Shown here: one piece after another, positions 16,766 to 24,000 of the stretch
Numbering within the stretch: position 1 is the first letter of the stretch
Layout of the letters: each line of letters begins with the position of its first letter
From: Polyangium sp. 15x6
GTDB lineage: Bacteria; Myxococcota_A; Polyangia; Polyangiales; Polyangiaceae
Direction of reading: 5' to 3'
DNA length: 44,640 nucleotides
Assembly (NCBI RefSeq): GCF_029960785.1
Contig: NZ_JASBQE010000098.1
Coordinates: 1 to 44,640, forward strand
Made by a program: the position numbers and the translations under genes
The notes under the pieces: model-generated
The model's database searches: none
Seen by the model: the letters and a program-made list of their open reading frames with translations, nothing else
What the model was told of the DNA's origin: nothing

Positions 16766-17806
16766 ATGAAGCAACGCGACGGTGAGGTGCTTTTCTTGTC
16801 GCTCGAGGACGTCGTCGCCTGTGGGGGCGCCGATGTGAGGCGGGCGAGCGAGGACGTGCAGCGCGGCTTCGCATTTCTGCTGGAGGGGCGCGTCGTTCAA
16901 CCGACGAAGGCATCCATGAGGCACCCGCGGCCCGCCCCGGAGCCCGAGGTGGGGTTTCTCAACTTCATGCCTTCGCTCGTCCTGTCGGAGGGCAGGGAGA
17001 TCCTCGGTTGCAAATCGATGGGATCGATGCCCGCGAACGTGGCGCTCGGGCTGCCGCGCGCCGCGGGGATCATCACCTTGTTCGACGCGCAAACGAAGTT
17101 TTTGCGATCCGTCATGGATGCGCAGGTGATCAGCGCGACGCGCACCGGCGCCGTATCGATGCTCGCGGCCCAGAAGCTCGTGCCCGCCGATACCGAGGAA
17201 ATCGCCCTCATCGGGGCGGGCGTGAACATGCGGACGCAGCTCCTCGGGCTGCATCTGGCCCTCCCGAAGCTGCGGCGCGCGCGCGTATATGCGGAGGGCG
17301 CCTCGAAAGAGCGCTTCGCCGCGGAGATGTCGCGTCGAACGGAGATCGACATTCGCTCCGTGGCGACCGCCGAGGAGGCGGTCCGCGGCGCTCCCTTCGT
17401 GGTCACCTGCGTCTCGCGGGACGACCGCCCCGTCGTGCAGGATCGATGGATACCCGAGCGCGGGGTGACGATCTTCTCGATCGGCGGATTCGAGGTGGAG
17501 GCGTCGCTGCTCGCGCGGATGGACCGGATCGTCGCGGATCGCTGGGCGGACGTGAAGAGCCGCAACGTGCAGACGCACGCTTTCGCGGTGGCGCACGGGG
17601 TCATTCCGGAGAGCCGCGTGGAGGACCTCGGGCCCATTCTCGCGGGCCAGCGCGAAGGGCGCACCTCCCGGGACGAGAGCATCTTTTTTTCGCCCGTGGG
17701 GCTCGCGTTCGAAGACATCCTCGTCGCGGATCGGGTCTATGAAGAGGCGCTCCAGCGTGGCGTCGGACAACGGCTGCGCCTGTGGAGCTCCCCGGAATGG
17801 ATCTGA
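16766..17806 (+). CDS. Ornithine cyclodeaminase/mu-crystallin family, SbnB-like
   Basis: A 346-residue NAD(P)-dependent enzyme. The N-terminus (VLFLSLEDVVACGG, VVQPTKASMR, FLNFMPSLV) is closer to SbnB (siderophore diaminopropionate synthesis) than to classical ornithine cyclodeaminase. The nucleotide-binding glycine loop is IALIGAGVNMRTQLLGLHLA (147-166), and the family motifs LRSVMDAQVISATRTGAVS and SRDDRPVVQ are present. Family members catalyse reversible amino-acid oxidative deamination or cyclisation. SbnB's partner SbnA is not in this window, so the product may not be diaminopropionate. The ATG at 16766 fits the promoter above and a GGAG box. The end overlaps the next gene by 10 nt, implying a two-gene operon. 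Confidence 0.85.
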   Translation: MKQRDGEVLFLSLEDVVACGGADVRRASEDVQRGFAFLLEGRVVQPTKASMRHPRPAPEPEVGFLNFMPSLVLSEGREILGCKSMGSMPANVALGLPRAAGIITLFDAQTKFLRSVMDAQVISATRTGAVSMLAAQKLVPADTEEIALIGAGVNMRTQLLGLHLALPKLRRARVYAEGASKERFAAEMSRRTEIDIRSVATAEEAVRGAPFVVTCVSRDDRPVVQDRWIPERGVTIFSIGGFEVEASLLARMDRIVADRWADVKSRNVQTHAFAVAHGVIPESRVEDLGPILAGQREGRTSRDESIFFSPVGLAFEDILVADRVYEEALQRGVGQRLRLWSSPEWI

Positions 17807-19179
17807 AGGACGAGGCGCGCGCTCGGCTCGAACGCCTCTCCCGAGCGCGGCGCGCCGGCATCGTGCAGGCGAGCCTGCAAATGGGGCGCGCCGCGGAGTA
17901 CCCCCTAGAAGGCCGGCCGTTCCTCGTTCCTCTGGAGCTCGACGCCGCGCGGGTGAAACATGCCTTTCGCCAGGTGGAATGCCTCGTCCGGGCGCTCGTG
18001 CGCCTGGAGCATCACGCCCGCGGCCGGGGAGGGGAGGCCCTGCTCCAGCGCTTGCGGAGCTCGCTGGAAGAGGGCAGCGATCGGCTCGTGCGTCAATGCA
18101 CGTTCGAATCGACGGGCTCCGTCGAGCGTCGGCTGCGCCGCGTCGACGCGTTCTTCGATCCCGCGAGGGGCCGCTGCACGGCGATCGAGGTGAACCAGGC
18201 CGCGCCCCTCGGATTGCATTACCACGACGTGGATCAGCGGATGGCCGGCTCGTTCCTGGGCGCGCTGGGAATCCCGTACGAGCCGCGGCTCCTCGCCCCG
18301 CACGTCGTGGAGTGGCTCTTCCACGAGTATCGAGCGCGTTACCCGGGCCGCATTCCTCGACGGATCGCCCTGGTCTCCGAGCACGGCTACGCCGGCAAGC
18401 GCGAAGTCCCGCACGTGGCGAGGGAATACCAGCGCGCCGCGCGCGAGCGATACGGCGAGCATGTCGACATCGTGTTTTGTTATCCGCCGGAGGTGAAGCT
18501 CGCCTCTGGCCGACCCACGGTCGGGGGCGCGGAGGTCGATATGATCTGGCGCTACTCCGTGTATCTCGACACCTATCACGAGCGCGGCATCGACGTGACG
18601 GATTACGAAACGGTGTACGCGCATCCGGAGGAGCACCTGATCGTCAATTCGACCGGAGCGTTTCTCACCGCGTCGAAGGAGACGTTTGCATTGCTCGGGG
18701 ATGCCTCCGTGGTGGCTGCGCTCGGTCTTGCGCCGGAGGACGTGGAGCTGCTTCGCGAGACGGTGCCCGATACGGTGAACCTCGCCTTCGATCCGACGCG
18801 GCGCCGGGAGGTGCTGGAGGAGCGGGGGGCGTGGATCGCGAAGCCCACGGATTCGTCGTTTGGAGAGGGTGTCGTCTTCGGCGCGGCGCTATCACGCGGG
18901 GAATGGGAGCGGCTCGTGGAGGAGCGCAGCCGGGGAGGGTTCGTCTTTCAGCGGCGTGTGGAATACCCGGTGATCCCCGCGCTCGAAATCGCGGAGGACG
19001 GCGCGATGGTCGAGCGGGAGATCGAGATCGATTTTTGCCCCTTTCACGTGGACGGCCGCGTCCCCGGCCCGACCATCCTGCGTGCCCACGTGGTGGAGCC
19101 AGGTCAGCGCGGGACGCGGGTCATGAACACGCGCGCCGGGGCGTTCATGGTGCCGTTCCTCGCGCCGGCTGCCGTTTGA
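17797..19179 (+). CDS. ATP-grasp-type ligase, second of a pair
   Basis: A 460-residue cytoplasmic protein, apparently paralogous to the divergent ligase at 15308-16669. Features in order are IEVNQAAPLGLHYHDVDQ, IALVSEHGYAGKREVPHV, VNSTGAFLTASKETFALLG (resembling glutathionylspermidine-synthase-type or circularly permuted ATP-grasp proteins), WIAKPTDSSFGEGVVFG and FQRRVEYPVIPALEI. The ATG at 17797 overlaps the OCD stop codon and has GGAG 8 nt upstream; a GTG 15 nt earlier is the alternative. Its 3' end overlaps the convergent gene by 35 bp. Two such ligases around an amino-acid dehydrogenase-like enzyme suggest a small amide- or peptide-like natural product. Confidence 0.78.
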   Translation: MDLKDEARARLERLSRARRAGIVQASLQMGRAAEYPLEGRPFLVPLELDAARVKHAFRQVECLVRALVRLEHHARGRGGEALLQRLRSSLEEGSDRLVRQCTFESTGSVERRLRRVDAFFDPARGRCTAIEVNQAAPLGLHYHDVDQRMAGSFLGALGIPYEPRLLAPHVVEWLFHEYRARYPGRIPRRIALVSEHGYAGKREVPHVAREYQRAARERYGEHVDIVFCYPPEVKLASGRPTVGGAEVDMIWRYSVYLDTYHERGIDVTDYETVYAHPEEHLIVNSTGAFLTASKETFALLGDASVVAALGLAPEDVELLRETVPDTVNLAFDPTRRREVLEERGAWIAKPTDSSFGEGVVFGAALSRGEWERLVEERSRGGFVFQRRVEYPVIPALEIAEDGAMVEREIEIDFCPFHVDGRVPGPTILRAHVVEPGQRGTRVMNTRAGAFMVPFLAPAAV

Positions 19180-19600
19180 CGAACGCAGTGGCGACGATCA
19201 CGACGTCGGACCGGCAGAGCTCCAGCGACACGAATGTATCCAGCACGTGCGTGCAGCGCTCGATCGAATTCTTTCCGAAACAAAGGCCCAACAGGTCGTC
19301 CCACAAGGAATCTCTCATGAGCCCGGGCAGAGCGCTCGGTGCACCGTCGAAAAGCTCCGCGAGCGCCGCATGGCGCAAGTAGGCCTGCTCGTCTTCATCG
19401 GCGTCGTGCATGAGCTTCACGTCGAGGTCGAGCTCCCTCACGAACTCGGCATACGTGGGAGACAGGAGCGCGACGAGCTCGTCCCGTCCGAACACGAGCT
19501 TCACCTCGTGCAAGAGCTCCGCGGGCACGCCGCCGGTTCCCATCTCACGAAAGCTGAGGTGTGCGGGATCGAACGAACGGCCGTCCAGGAAGCACAACAT
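19145..19600 (-). CDS. Hypothetical protein, third gene of the AAA-ATPase operon
   Basis: A 151-residue protein I do not recognise. It begins MLCFLDGRSFDPAHLSF, contains an acidic stretch (ELDLDVKLMHDADEDEQAYL) and ends with a hydrophobic beta-like segment (SDVVIVATAFV). It has no signal peptide or membrane segment. Alternative starts are the ATG used here (preceded by GGTGGG) and a GTG 9 nt upstream. It lies 28 nt downstream of the middle operon gene and overlaps the convergent ATP-grasp gene by 35 bp at its end. Its tight position after the ATPase pair suggests a third subunit or accessory factor. Confidence 0.65.
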   Translation of the reverse strand: MLCFLDGRSFDPAHLSFREMGTGGVPAELLHEVKLVFGRDELVALLSPTYAEFVRELDLDVKLMHDADEDEQAYLRHAALAELFDGAPSALPGLMRDSLWDDLLGLCFGKNSIERCTHVLDTFVSLELCRSDVVIVATAFVKRQPARGTAP

Positions 19601-19628
19601 GGGTCCCACCGAAAGAACGCGTGCAGCT

Positions 19629-20429
19629 CTATTCGACGTGCTTCCGAGGCGACAGCGCTGGAGGCGAGCCGGCCTGCATGTAGGTTCGCCGGAGCGCGTC
19701 GAGCAGAGCGGGACAGCCGGTCATCCGATCGACGGCCTCGTAGAAGGACTTCCCCGCCTCCCAGACGGCCTCCGCGGGGTACCCGGGGCCCGTCAGCTCG
19801 ACGTTGTGGGCCTTGCGGAGGCAAGAGTCCTCCCACGGCTTCCTGATCTCGTCGAGCAGGCGTCGATCCTGCGCCCAGTCGTCGAAAGCGCCGAGGTGCT
19901 TGCCGCAGCCGCGGGCGCAGATCCGCTTGGCGATCTCGGTATGCTGGTAAGTCCACGCCTCGATGCAGTAGAACGGCTCGATCGCGACGAGGCCACTCAT
20001 GATGCGCGCGAGCTCTTCGCCTCCGACGTTGCGCTCCGCTTTGATTTGCTGCTCGATTTTCAACCGGAATTCTGCGAAGTGGCGTCGCGCGTCGCTTCTG
20101 TCCCGGTCCCCGTAGCTCTCGTCGCCGTCGTAGTGGAGGAACACGAATCCGCTCGGCCGTCCGTCGTCGTCCTCGATCAGGAGCTGGCTGACGATGGCCC
20201 GCATGAGCTTGCGAATGTCCGACTCGTGCTCCTCCTTGGTGCTGCGCCAGAGGTTCATGCGCATGGCGCGCCGCCCGTCGCCTCGCTCTTCGTCGAACCG
20301 GAGTTTTTCCCTTTGCGTCTGCACCGCGGGGTCGACGATCTTGAGCATCGACTTGGAGAGCGCGACGACCACTGCGTGCGCGTGGTCCGACCCGTCTTCG
20401 CTCAAGGCGAGGATGCGGAGGACCGGCAT
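19629..20429 (-). CDS. Putative TOPRIM/DUF4276-like protein
   Basis: A 266-residue protein partnered with the upstream ATPase. The N-terminus VLRILALSEDGSDHAHAV places an acidic Glu11 where TOPRIM folds carry their glutamate, and HYDGDESYGDRD (99-110) has the spacing of a TOPRIM DxD pair (Asp101, Asp103). A later IEPFYCIEAWTYQHTE resembles the E-x-W region of DUF4276 proteins. TOPRIM nucleases partnered with ABC-like ATPases occur in anti-phage systems (OLD, Gabija, PARIS). Homology is judged by eye only and is weak. The ATG lies 1 nt after the ATPase stop, so translation is coupled. Confidence 0.5.
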   Translation of the reverse strand: MPVLRILALSEDGSDHAHAVVVALSKSMLKIVDPAVQTQREKLRFDEERGDGRRAMRMNLWRSTKEEHESDIRKLMRAIVSQLLIEDDDGRPSGFVFLHYDGDESYGDRDRSDARRHFAEFRLKIEQQIKAERNVGGEELARIMSGLVAIEPFYCIEAWTYQHTEIAKRICARGCGKHLGAFDDWAQDRRLLDEIRKPWEDSCLRKAHNVELTGPGYPAEAVWEAGKSFYEAVDRMTGCPALLDALRRTYMQAGSPPALSPRKHVE

Positions 20430-20430
20430 C

Positions 20431-21708
20431 TCACCAGAGCCCTTTTTGCCGGAGGACCTCGCTGACGGCCTGGATGCCGGTCCGATACGCGACGAAGAAG
20501 TCGTCCGCTTCCTCGTCGGTGAAGTTTTGCCAGATCATCTCGTCGCCTTCGAGCGAGCAGCGGATGAACCGCGATTTTACGGCTTCGCGGCTCTTGAAGC
20601 CCATGTGGTCGACGAGGAGGGGATTTTGACTCGCGAAGAACTTCTGGCGGCCTCGGGTCGCATCGACGCAGGCGGAGATCCAGTCGTAGTGCAGGCCGTC
20701 GACGAGCTCGTCGGCGACGACGGGGTTTGAAATGGTGAGGTAATAGAGGAACGAGAGCAGCCGCTTCTGGCCGAAGCTCAGGTGTTGTTCGCGGAGCTCT
20801 TCGCCGTTGTGGCGTCGGAAGAGGAAGGAGGGTCTCCCGAACAAGGCATAGGGCTTCTTTTCGGAGGCGTCTCGCTGGAGGAGTTCGAGGTGGAGCGATG
20901 CGCTCGAAAAACCGGTCAGATCCACGAACCGGCGCAAGAAAGGCAGGTTATGGTGCTCGACCGAGATGCGTTCGTCCGCGCTCTGGAGCGAATCGCCGAA
21001 TACTTTCACGAGCTCGGGGCTTGCAAGGGACCGCCCGAAGGGGCCTTCAAGAGTAGAGAGGGTCACGTCGCCATTGGGGCCAATTTGCTGGAAAAGTGTC
21101 AGGATCTCATCAAAGCGATGCACGTCCCCGGACATGGCTGCCGCCTCCGCGCTCTCACGAAATCGGGGTTGTGTGATTAAAAGGTTAGGGTAGCCAAGTA
21201 ATAGAATTAGATAGAATAGCGAATATCCACCTGCCCGGCTTCTGGCTCGCATGCCAAAGTGCCCGTCGATTCCGCGTTCGTCACCAGTCATGTCGCTGCT
21301 TCCAAGGCCCCCGGAGAGCTCTGCGCGAAATCGACGCTGGGGTGAATGCTCGAGCGCCGGCAGACTTTCTACACGCTCGGGGACGATGATCGGCTCCGAG
21401 TTCTTGACGGACCACTTCACCTCGACGGGCCCGAATGAAAGCCTCGCCTCCAGGTCGTAATCAAGGCCCTCAAAAGCCTTCAAATCCGCTCGAATCGTCG
21501 CCGCAATCAACTCCAGCAGCGTCGTCTTCCCCGTCCCATTCTTCCCGAGCAGGACGTTCCACTCGTCGTCGAACACGAGCTCCGTCGGCCGCACGTTCCG
21601 GAACTTGTTGATCTTGAGCCGCCGGAGCCGCGGCCCGGGGATTCCGTTCCCGCCGTCGGGGGCCTGTGTCGTCGTCTCCGGGGTCGCGTCGCTCATCGCG
21701 CGCAGCAT
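20431..21708 (-). CDS. AAA/ABC-type (SMC-like) ATPase
   Basis: A 425-residue cytoplasmic ATPase. The N-terminus is typical of the AAA_15/AAA_21 group: RLRRLKINKFRNVRPTELVF then GKNGTGKTT (Walker A, 55-63). Near residue 310 is a signature-like LSFGQKRLLSFLYYL, followed by NPVVADELVDGLHYDW, a Walker-B/D-loop region in which the usual DE-P is only partly conserved, and FFASQNPLLVDH, where related proteins have ATHSP. Such ATPases act as sensors in defence or repair modules. It is the first gene of a three-gene minus-strand operon and is divergent from a TrpD-like gene across the tandem-repeat spacer. The first in-frame ATG was used; a second lies four codons later. Confidence 0.85.
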   Translation of the reverse strand: MLRAMSDATPETTTQAPDGGNGIPGPRLRRLKINKFRNVRPTELVFDDEWNVLLGKNGTGKTTLLELIAATIRADLKAFEGLDYDLEARLSFGPVEVKWSVKNSEPIIVPERVESLPALEHSPQRRFRAELSGGLGSSDMTGDERGIDGHFGMRARSRAGGYSLFYLILLLGYPNLLITQPRFRESAEAAAMSGDVHRFDEILTLFQQIGPNGDVTLSTLEGPFGRSLASPELVKVFGDSLQSADERISVEHHNLPFLRRFVDLTGFSSASLHLELLQRDASEKKPYALFGRPSFLFRRHNGEELREQHLSFGQKRLLSFLYYLTISNPVVADELVDGLHYDWISACVDATRGRQKFFASQNPLLVDHMGFKSREAVKSRFIRCSLEGDEMIWQNFTDEEADDFFVAYRTGIQAVSEVLRQKGLW

Positions 21709-21779
21709 CGCACACGGCAGGGCAGGGGGCCTACCTCCCGGCCTCGCCGTTCCCGTTCAACCTTCCTGTTCCCTCTACC

Positions 21780-22054
21780 GAGCCCCGGGACAGAACTGTT
21801 TAGACCGAGCCCTCGCTCCACCGTCCCCTGTTGTAAAACATCTTTCAAATTTGCTCGCTCCCCCGAGCCCCGGGACAGAACCAGTTCAGACCGAGCCCTC
21901 GCTCCACCGTCCCCCTCTGTAAAACATCTTTCAATTTTGCCCGCTCCCCTGAGCCCCTCGACAGAACCGGTTCAGACCGAGCCCTCCCTCCACCGTCCCC
22001 CTCTGTAAAACATCTTTCAATTCCGCTCCCTCCCCCGAGCCCCGCTGAGAACCC
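21780..22054. repeat. Tandem repeat, three 85/86-bp units plus a partial
   Basis: Units start at 21780, 21865 and 21951, with a truncated one at 22037 (lengths 85, 86, 86). Each begins GAGCCCC and carries a dyad of the form GAAC-NN-GTTC (degenerate as GAACTGTTT in unit 1), then CCGAGCCCTC-CTCCACCGT. The AT-rich TGTAAAACATCTTTCAA that follows is unusual in this GC-rich genome. The unit length is not a multiple of three, so the array is not coding. It lies between the divergent ATPase operon and the TrpD-like gene; no other gene is visible from 21709 to 22127. Confidence 0.9.
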
Positions 22055-22127
22055 GTTCTCCCGTGGCCTTCCCCTCCCGAGGCCCCCCTTCTCGGTTTGT
22101 CGCGATCCGGCTACGCTCCCCCGACCC

Positions 22128-23246
22128 ATGCCCGACGAAGACAAGCTCCGCGCCTTCGGCCGCCTCGTGGTCAAGCTCCAGCAGCGCGAAGACCTCACCC
22201 GAGACGAAGTCCGCGAAGCCTACCGCCAGATCTGGCGCAACGAGCAGCCCGAGCTCCACCAGGGCGCCTTCATCGCCGCCCTCCGCGCCAAAGGCGAGTC
22301 CCAAGCCGAGCTCACCGGCGTCGTCGAGGCCTTTCAAGACGAGTGGCGCCTCTGGTTCCCCCACGTCGTCCGCTCGCCGGAGCCCCCCCTCAGCATCGCC
22401 GGCGTCGGCATGGACGCCCTCAAGACCATCAACGTCTCCAGCGGCGCCGCCGTCCTCGCCGCCGCCTGCGGCCTCTACGTCCACAAACCCGGCGCCCCCG
22501 CCCTCACCGGCGTCAGCGGCGCCGCCGACATGTTCGCCCTCTGGGGCGTCGACCTCGACGCCCCCGGCGAAGCCCAGGTGAAGAGCACCGAGACCTGCCG
22601 CCTAGGTTTCACCTCCGTCGTCGGACGCGCCTTCATGACGAGCGGTTTCGCCCGCGTGATCAGCCAGATCCGCATCGGCACGTCGTTCCACATCGGAGGC
22701 CCCCTCGTCCGCCACGTCGGCGAACGTCACAAGATCGCCGGCGTCCCCGAGCCCCGTCTCGTCCGCATCGTCTGCGAAGTGATGCGAGACCTCGGCTACG
22801 AGCGCGCCCTGGTCCCCTGCGCCGAATCCCGCGCCCACCCAGGTCGCTACCTGGACGAGATCGGAAACGTCGGCCCAACCCACGTGGCCGAGCTGCTCCC
22901 CGGCGGCGAGATCCGCGAGTACACGATCCGCCCCGAAGACGCCGGCCTGCGCGAAGCCCCCTTCGAAGCCATCGCCTCCCGAGGCACAGCCGAAGAAAAC
23001 GCCCGCATCCTGGCCCGCGCCCTCGGCGGGAAGGTCGAAGGCCCGATCGTCGACGTGCTGCTCCTGAACGCCGCCGCAAGCCTGAAGCTGATGGGCAAAG
23101 TCGACTCGCTCGCCAGAGGCGTGGATCAAGCACGTCTCGCGATCCACGAAGGCCGCGCAATCGCCCAGCTCCGCGCCCTGATCGAGTCACAAAACCCCGA
23201 GCCCGCCCGCGGTCGCGCCAAGCTCGAAACTTTGCTCGCAGACTAA
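22128..23246 (+). CDS. Divergent TrpD-like phosphoribosyltransferase-family protein
   Basis: A 372-residue soluble protein with the overall TrpD fold order: N-terminal helices with LTRDEVREAYRQIWRNE and QGAFIAALRAKGES; TINVSSGAAVLAAACGLYV; GAADMFALWGV; SFHIGGPLVRHV; and GPTHVAEL. However, the PRPP loop GTGGD reads GVGMD, the KHGNR loop reads KPGAPA, and the anthranilate-binding HP segment is missing. It is therefore unlikely to be an ordinary anthranilate phosphoribosyltransferase, and no other trp gene is nearby. It sits 87 nt before the leader-peptide gene on the same strand and could be cotranscribed with it. Function unassigned. Confidence 0.75.
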   Translation: MPDEDKLRAFGRLVVKLQQREDLTRDEVREAYRQIWRNEQPELHQGAFIAALRAKGESQAELTGVVEAFQDEWRLWFPHVVRSPEPPLSIAGVGMDALKTINVSSGAAVLAAACGLYVHKPGAPALTGVSGAADMFALWGVDLDAPGEAQVKSTETCRLGFTSVVGRAFMTSGFARVISQIRIGTSFHIGGPLVRHVGERHKIAGVPEPRLVRIVCEVMRDLGYERALVPCAESRAHPGRYLDEIGNVGPTHVAELLPGGEIREYTIRPEDAGLREAPFEAIASRGTAEENARILARALGGKVEGPIVDVLLLNAAASLKLMGKVDSLARGVDQARLAIHEGRAIAQLRALIESQNPEPARGRAKLETLLAD

Positions 23247-23333
23247 AAGTCGTTGGAACTACGTGACGAGCCCCCCTCCGGTGGGTATCCTCGGCGCATT
23301 GCGTCGTCCGCCGTGAACGGGGAACAATTTCCG

Positions 23334-23639
23334 ATGACGAACAAGACCACCTACACGAAACACATCGAAATGTCGGCCGACGAGATGGCAAACCTCGCCG
23401 TCTGGGATCGCGCCGTCCTCCGAGCCTGGCAGGACCCCGAGTTCCGCCAAAAGCTGATCGACGACCCCAACGCAGTCCTGTCCGAGCTCGGCTTCAAAAT
23501 CCCCGCCGGCGTGCGCTTCGTCGTCGTCGAAAACACCCACGACCGCCGTCACATCGTCCTGCCGTCCGCTCCGTCCGGAGACGTGTCGGTGTTGCCCCTC
23601 GATACGTCGCCGCTGCACGACTACGATCCTGGGTTCTGA
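23334..23639 (+). CDS. NHLP-type (nitrile-hydratase-like leader) RiPP precursor candidate
   Basis: A 101-residue protein. The region AWQDPEFRQKLIDDPNAVLS then ELGFKIPAGVRFVVVENT and HIVLP is typical of nitrile-hydratase-alpha-like leader peptides (NHLP), known precursors of ribosomally made, modified peptides. After the VLP end of the leader comes a 24-residue tail (78-101), a possible core: no cysteine, four Asp (83, 90, 96, 98), plus Ser, Thr, His, Tyr and Pro. No Gly-Gly cleavage site is seen. The ATG at 23334 follows a GGGGAA box. Tailoring-type enzymes follow within 6 kb. It is too short to be nitrile hydratase itself. That the tail is modified is inference. Confidence 0.7.
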   Translation: MTNKTTYTKHIEMSADEMANLAVWDRAVLRAWQDPEFRQKLIDDPNAVLSELGFKIPAGVRFVVVENTHDRRHIVLPSAPSGDVSVLPLDTSPLHDYDPGF

Positions 23640-23645
23640 TGTGAA

Positions 23646-24000
23646 GCGTGGGCGCCGGGGTTTCACCCCGGTCCCCGACCAGGGGCTCTCCGCCCCTGGA
23701 CCCGGACCAGGCACGGCCTGGACCGAAGGCGGAGAAACCGCGCAACGCGCGGTTTCTCCGACGGGCCCGTGGCAAGACCCGAAGCCCTCGTTGCCAGTCG
23801 AGGCGGCAACGTTCCACCCTCGAACAGACACGTTCGCGCTGCGGTCTTGACTGGCAACGTCGTCGCCGGTCTTGCATCGGCCCGTTGCAAAAACCGCGCA
23901 ACGCGCGGTTTTTGCACCCTCGGTCCAGGCCGTGCCTGGTCCGGGGTGCAGGGGGCGGACAGCCCCCGCTGGGGCCCGGGGTGAAACCCCGGCGCTACGC
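23646..24000. repeat. Dispersed palindromic hairpin-mosaic element, copy C
   Basis: Same design as copies A and B, but stems differ by compensated changes: first stem CCGGGGT-TTC-ACCCCGG, GGACCAGGC-AC-GGCCTGGACC, and long hairpins at 23730-23760 and 23886-23916. Both long hairpins have perfect 14-bp arms and an AAC loop, with CCGCGC/GCGCGG replacing the CTGCGC/GCGCAG of other copies. It starts 7 nt after the leader-peptide stop. At the other end the family motif GCGTAGCGCCGGGG, on the minus strand, supplies the TAG stop codon of the S53 peptidase gene (23995-23997). Confidence 0.88.

Noticed and set aside
15308-17770. An 820-residue version of the first ATP-grasp protein
   Set aside because: The upstream part is antisense to the OCD-family gene; the GTG with a strong ribosome-binding site at 16669 fits better.
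16766-17806. Diaminopropionate (SbnB) siderophore cluster
   Set aside because: No SbnA-type cysteine-synthase-like gene or siderophore synthetase is found nearby, so only family membership is claimed.
21780-22054. CRISPR array
   Set aside because: Units are contiguous tandem repeats of 85/86 bp without unique spacers, and no cas gene is nearby.
21780-22054. Antitoxin RNA of a type III toxin-antitoxin system
   Set aside because: Unit length is far longer than the usual 34-39 nt and no ToxN-like gene is adjacent.
22128-23246. Anthranilate phosphoribosyltransferase of tryptophan synthesis
   Set aside because: PRPP- and anthranilate-binding motifs are missing and no other trp gene is present.
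23334-23639. Nitrile hydratase alpha subunit
   Set aside because: Only 101 residues and no Cys-rich metal-binding motif; only the leader-like part is similar.
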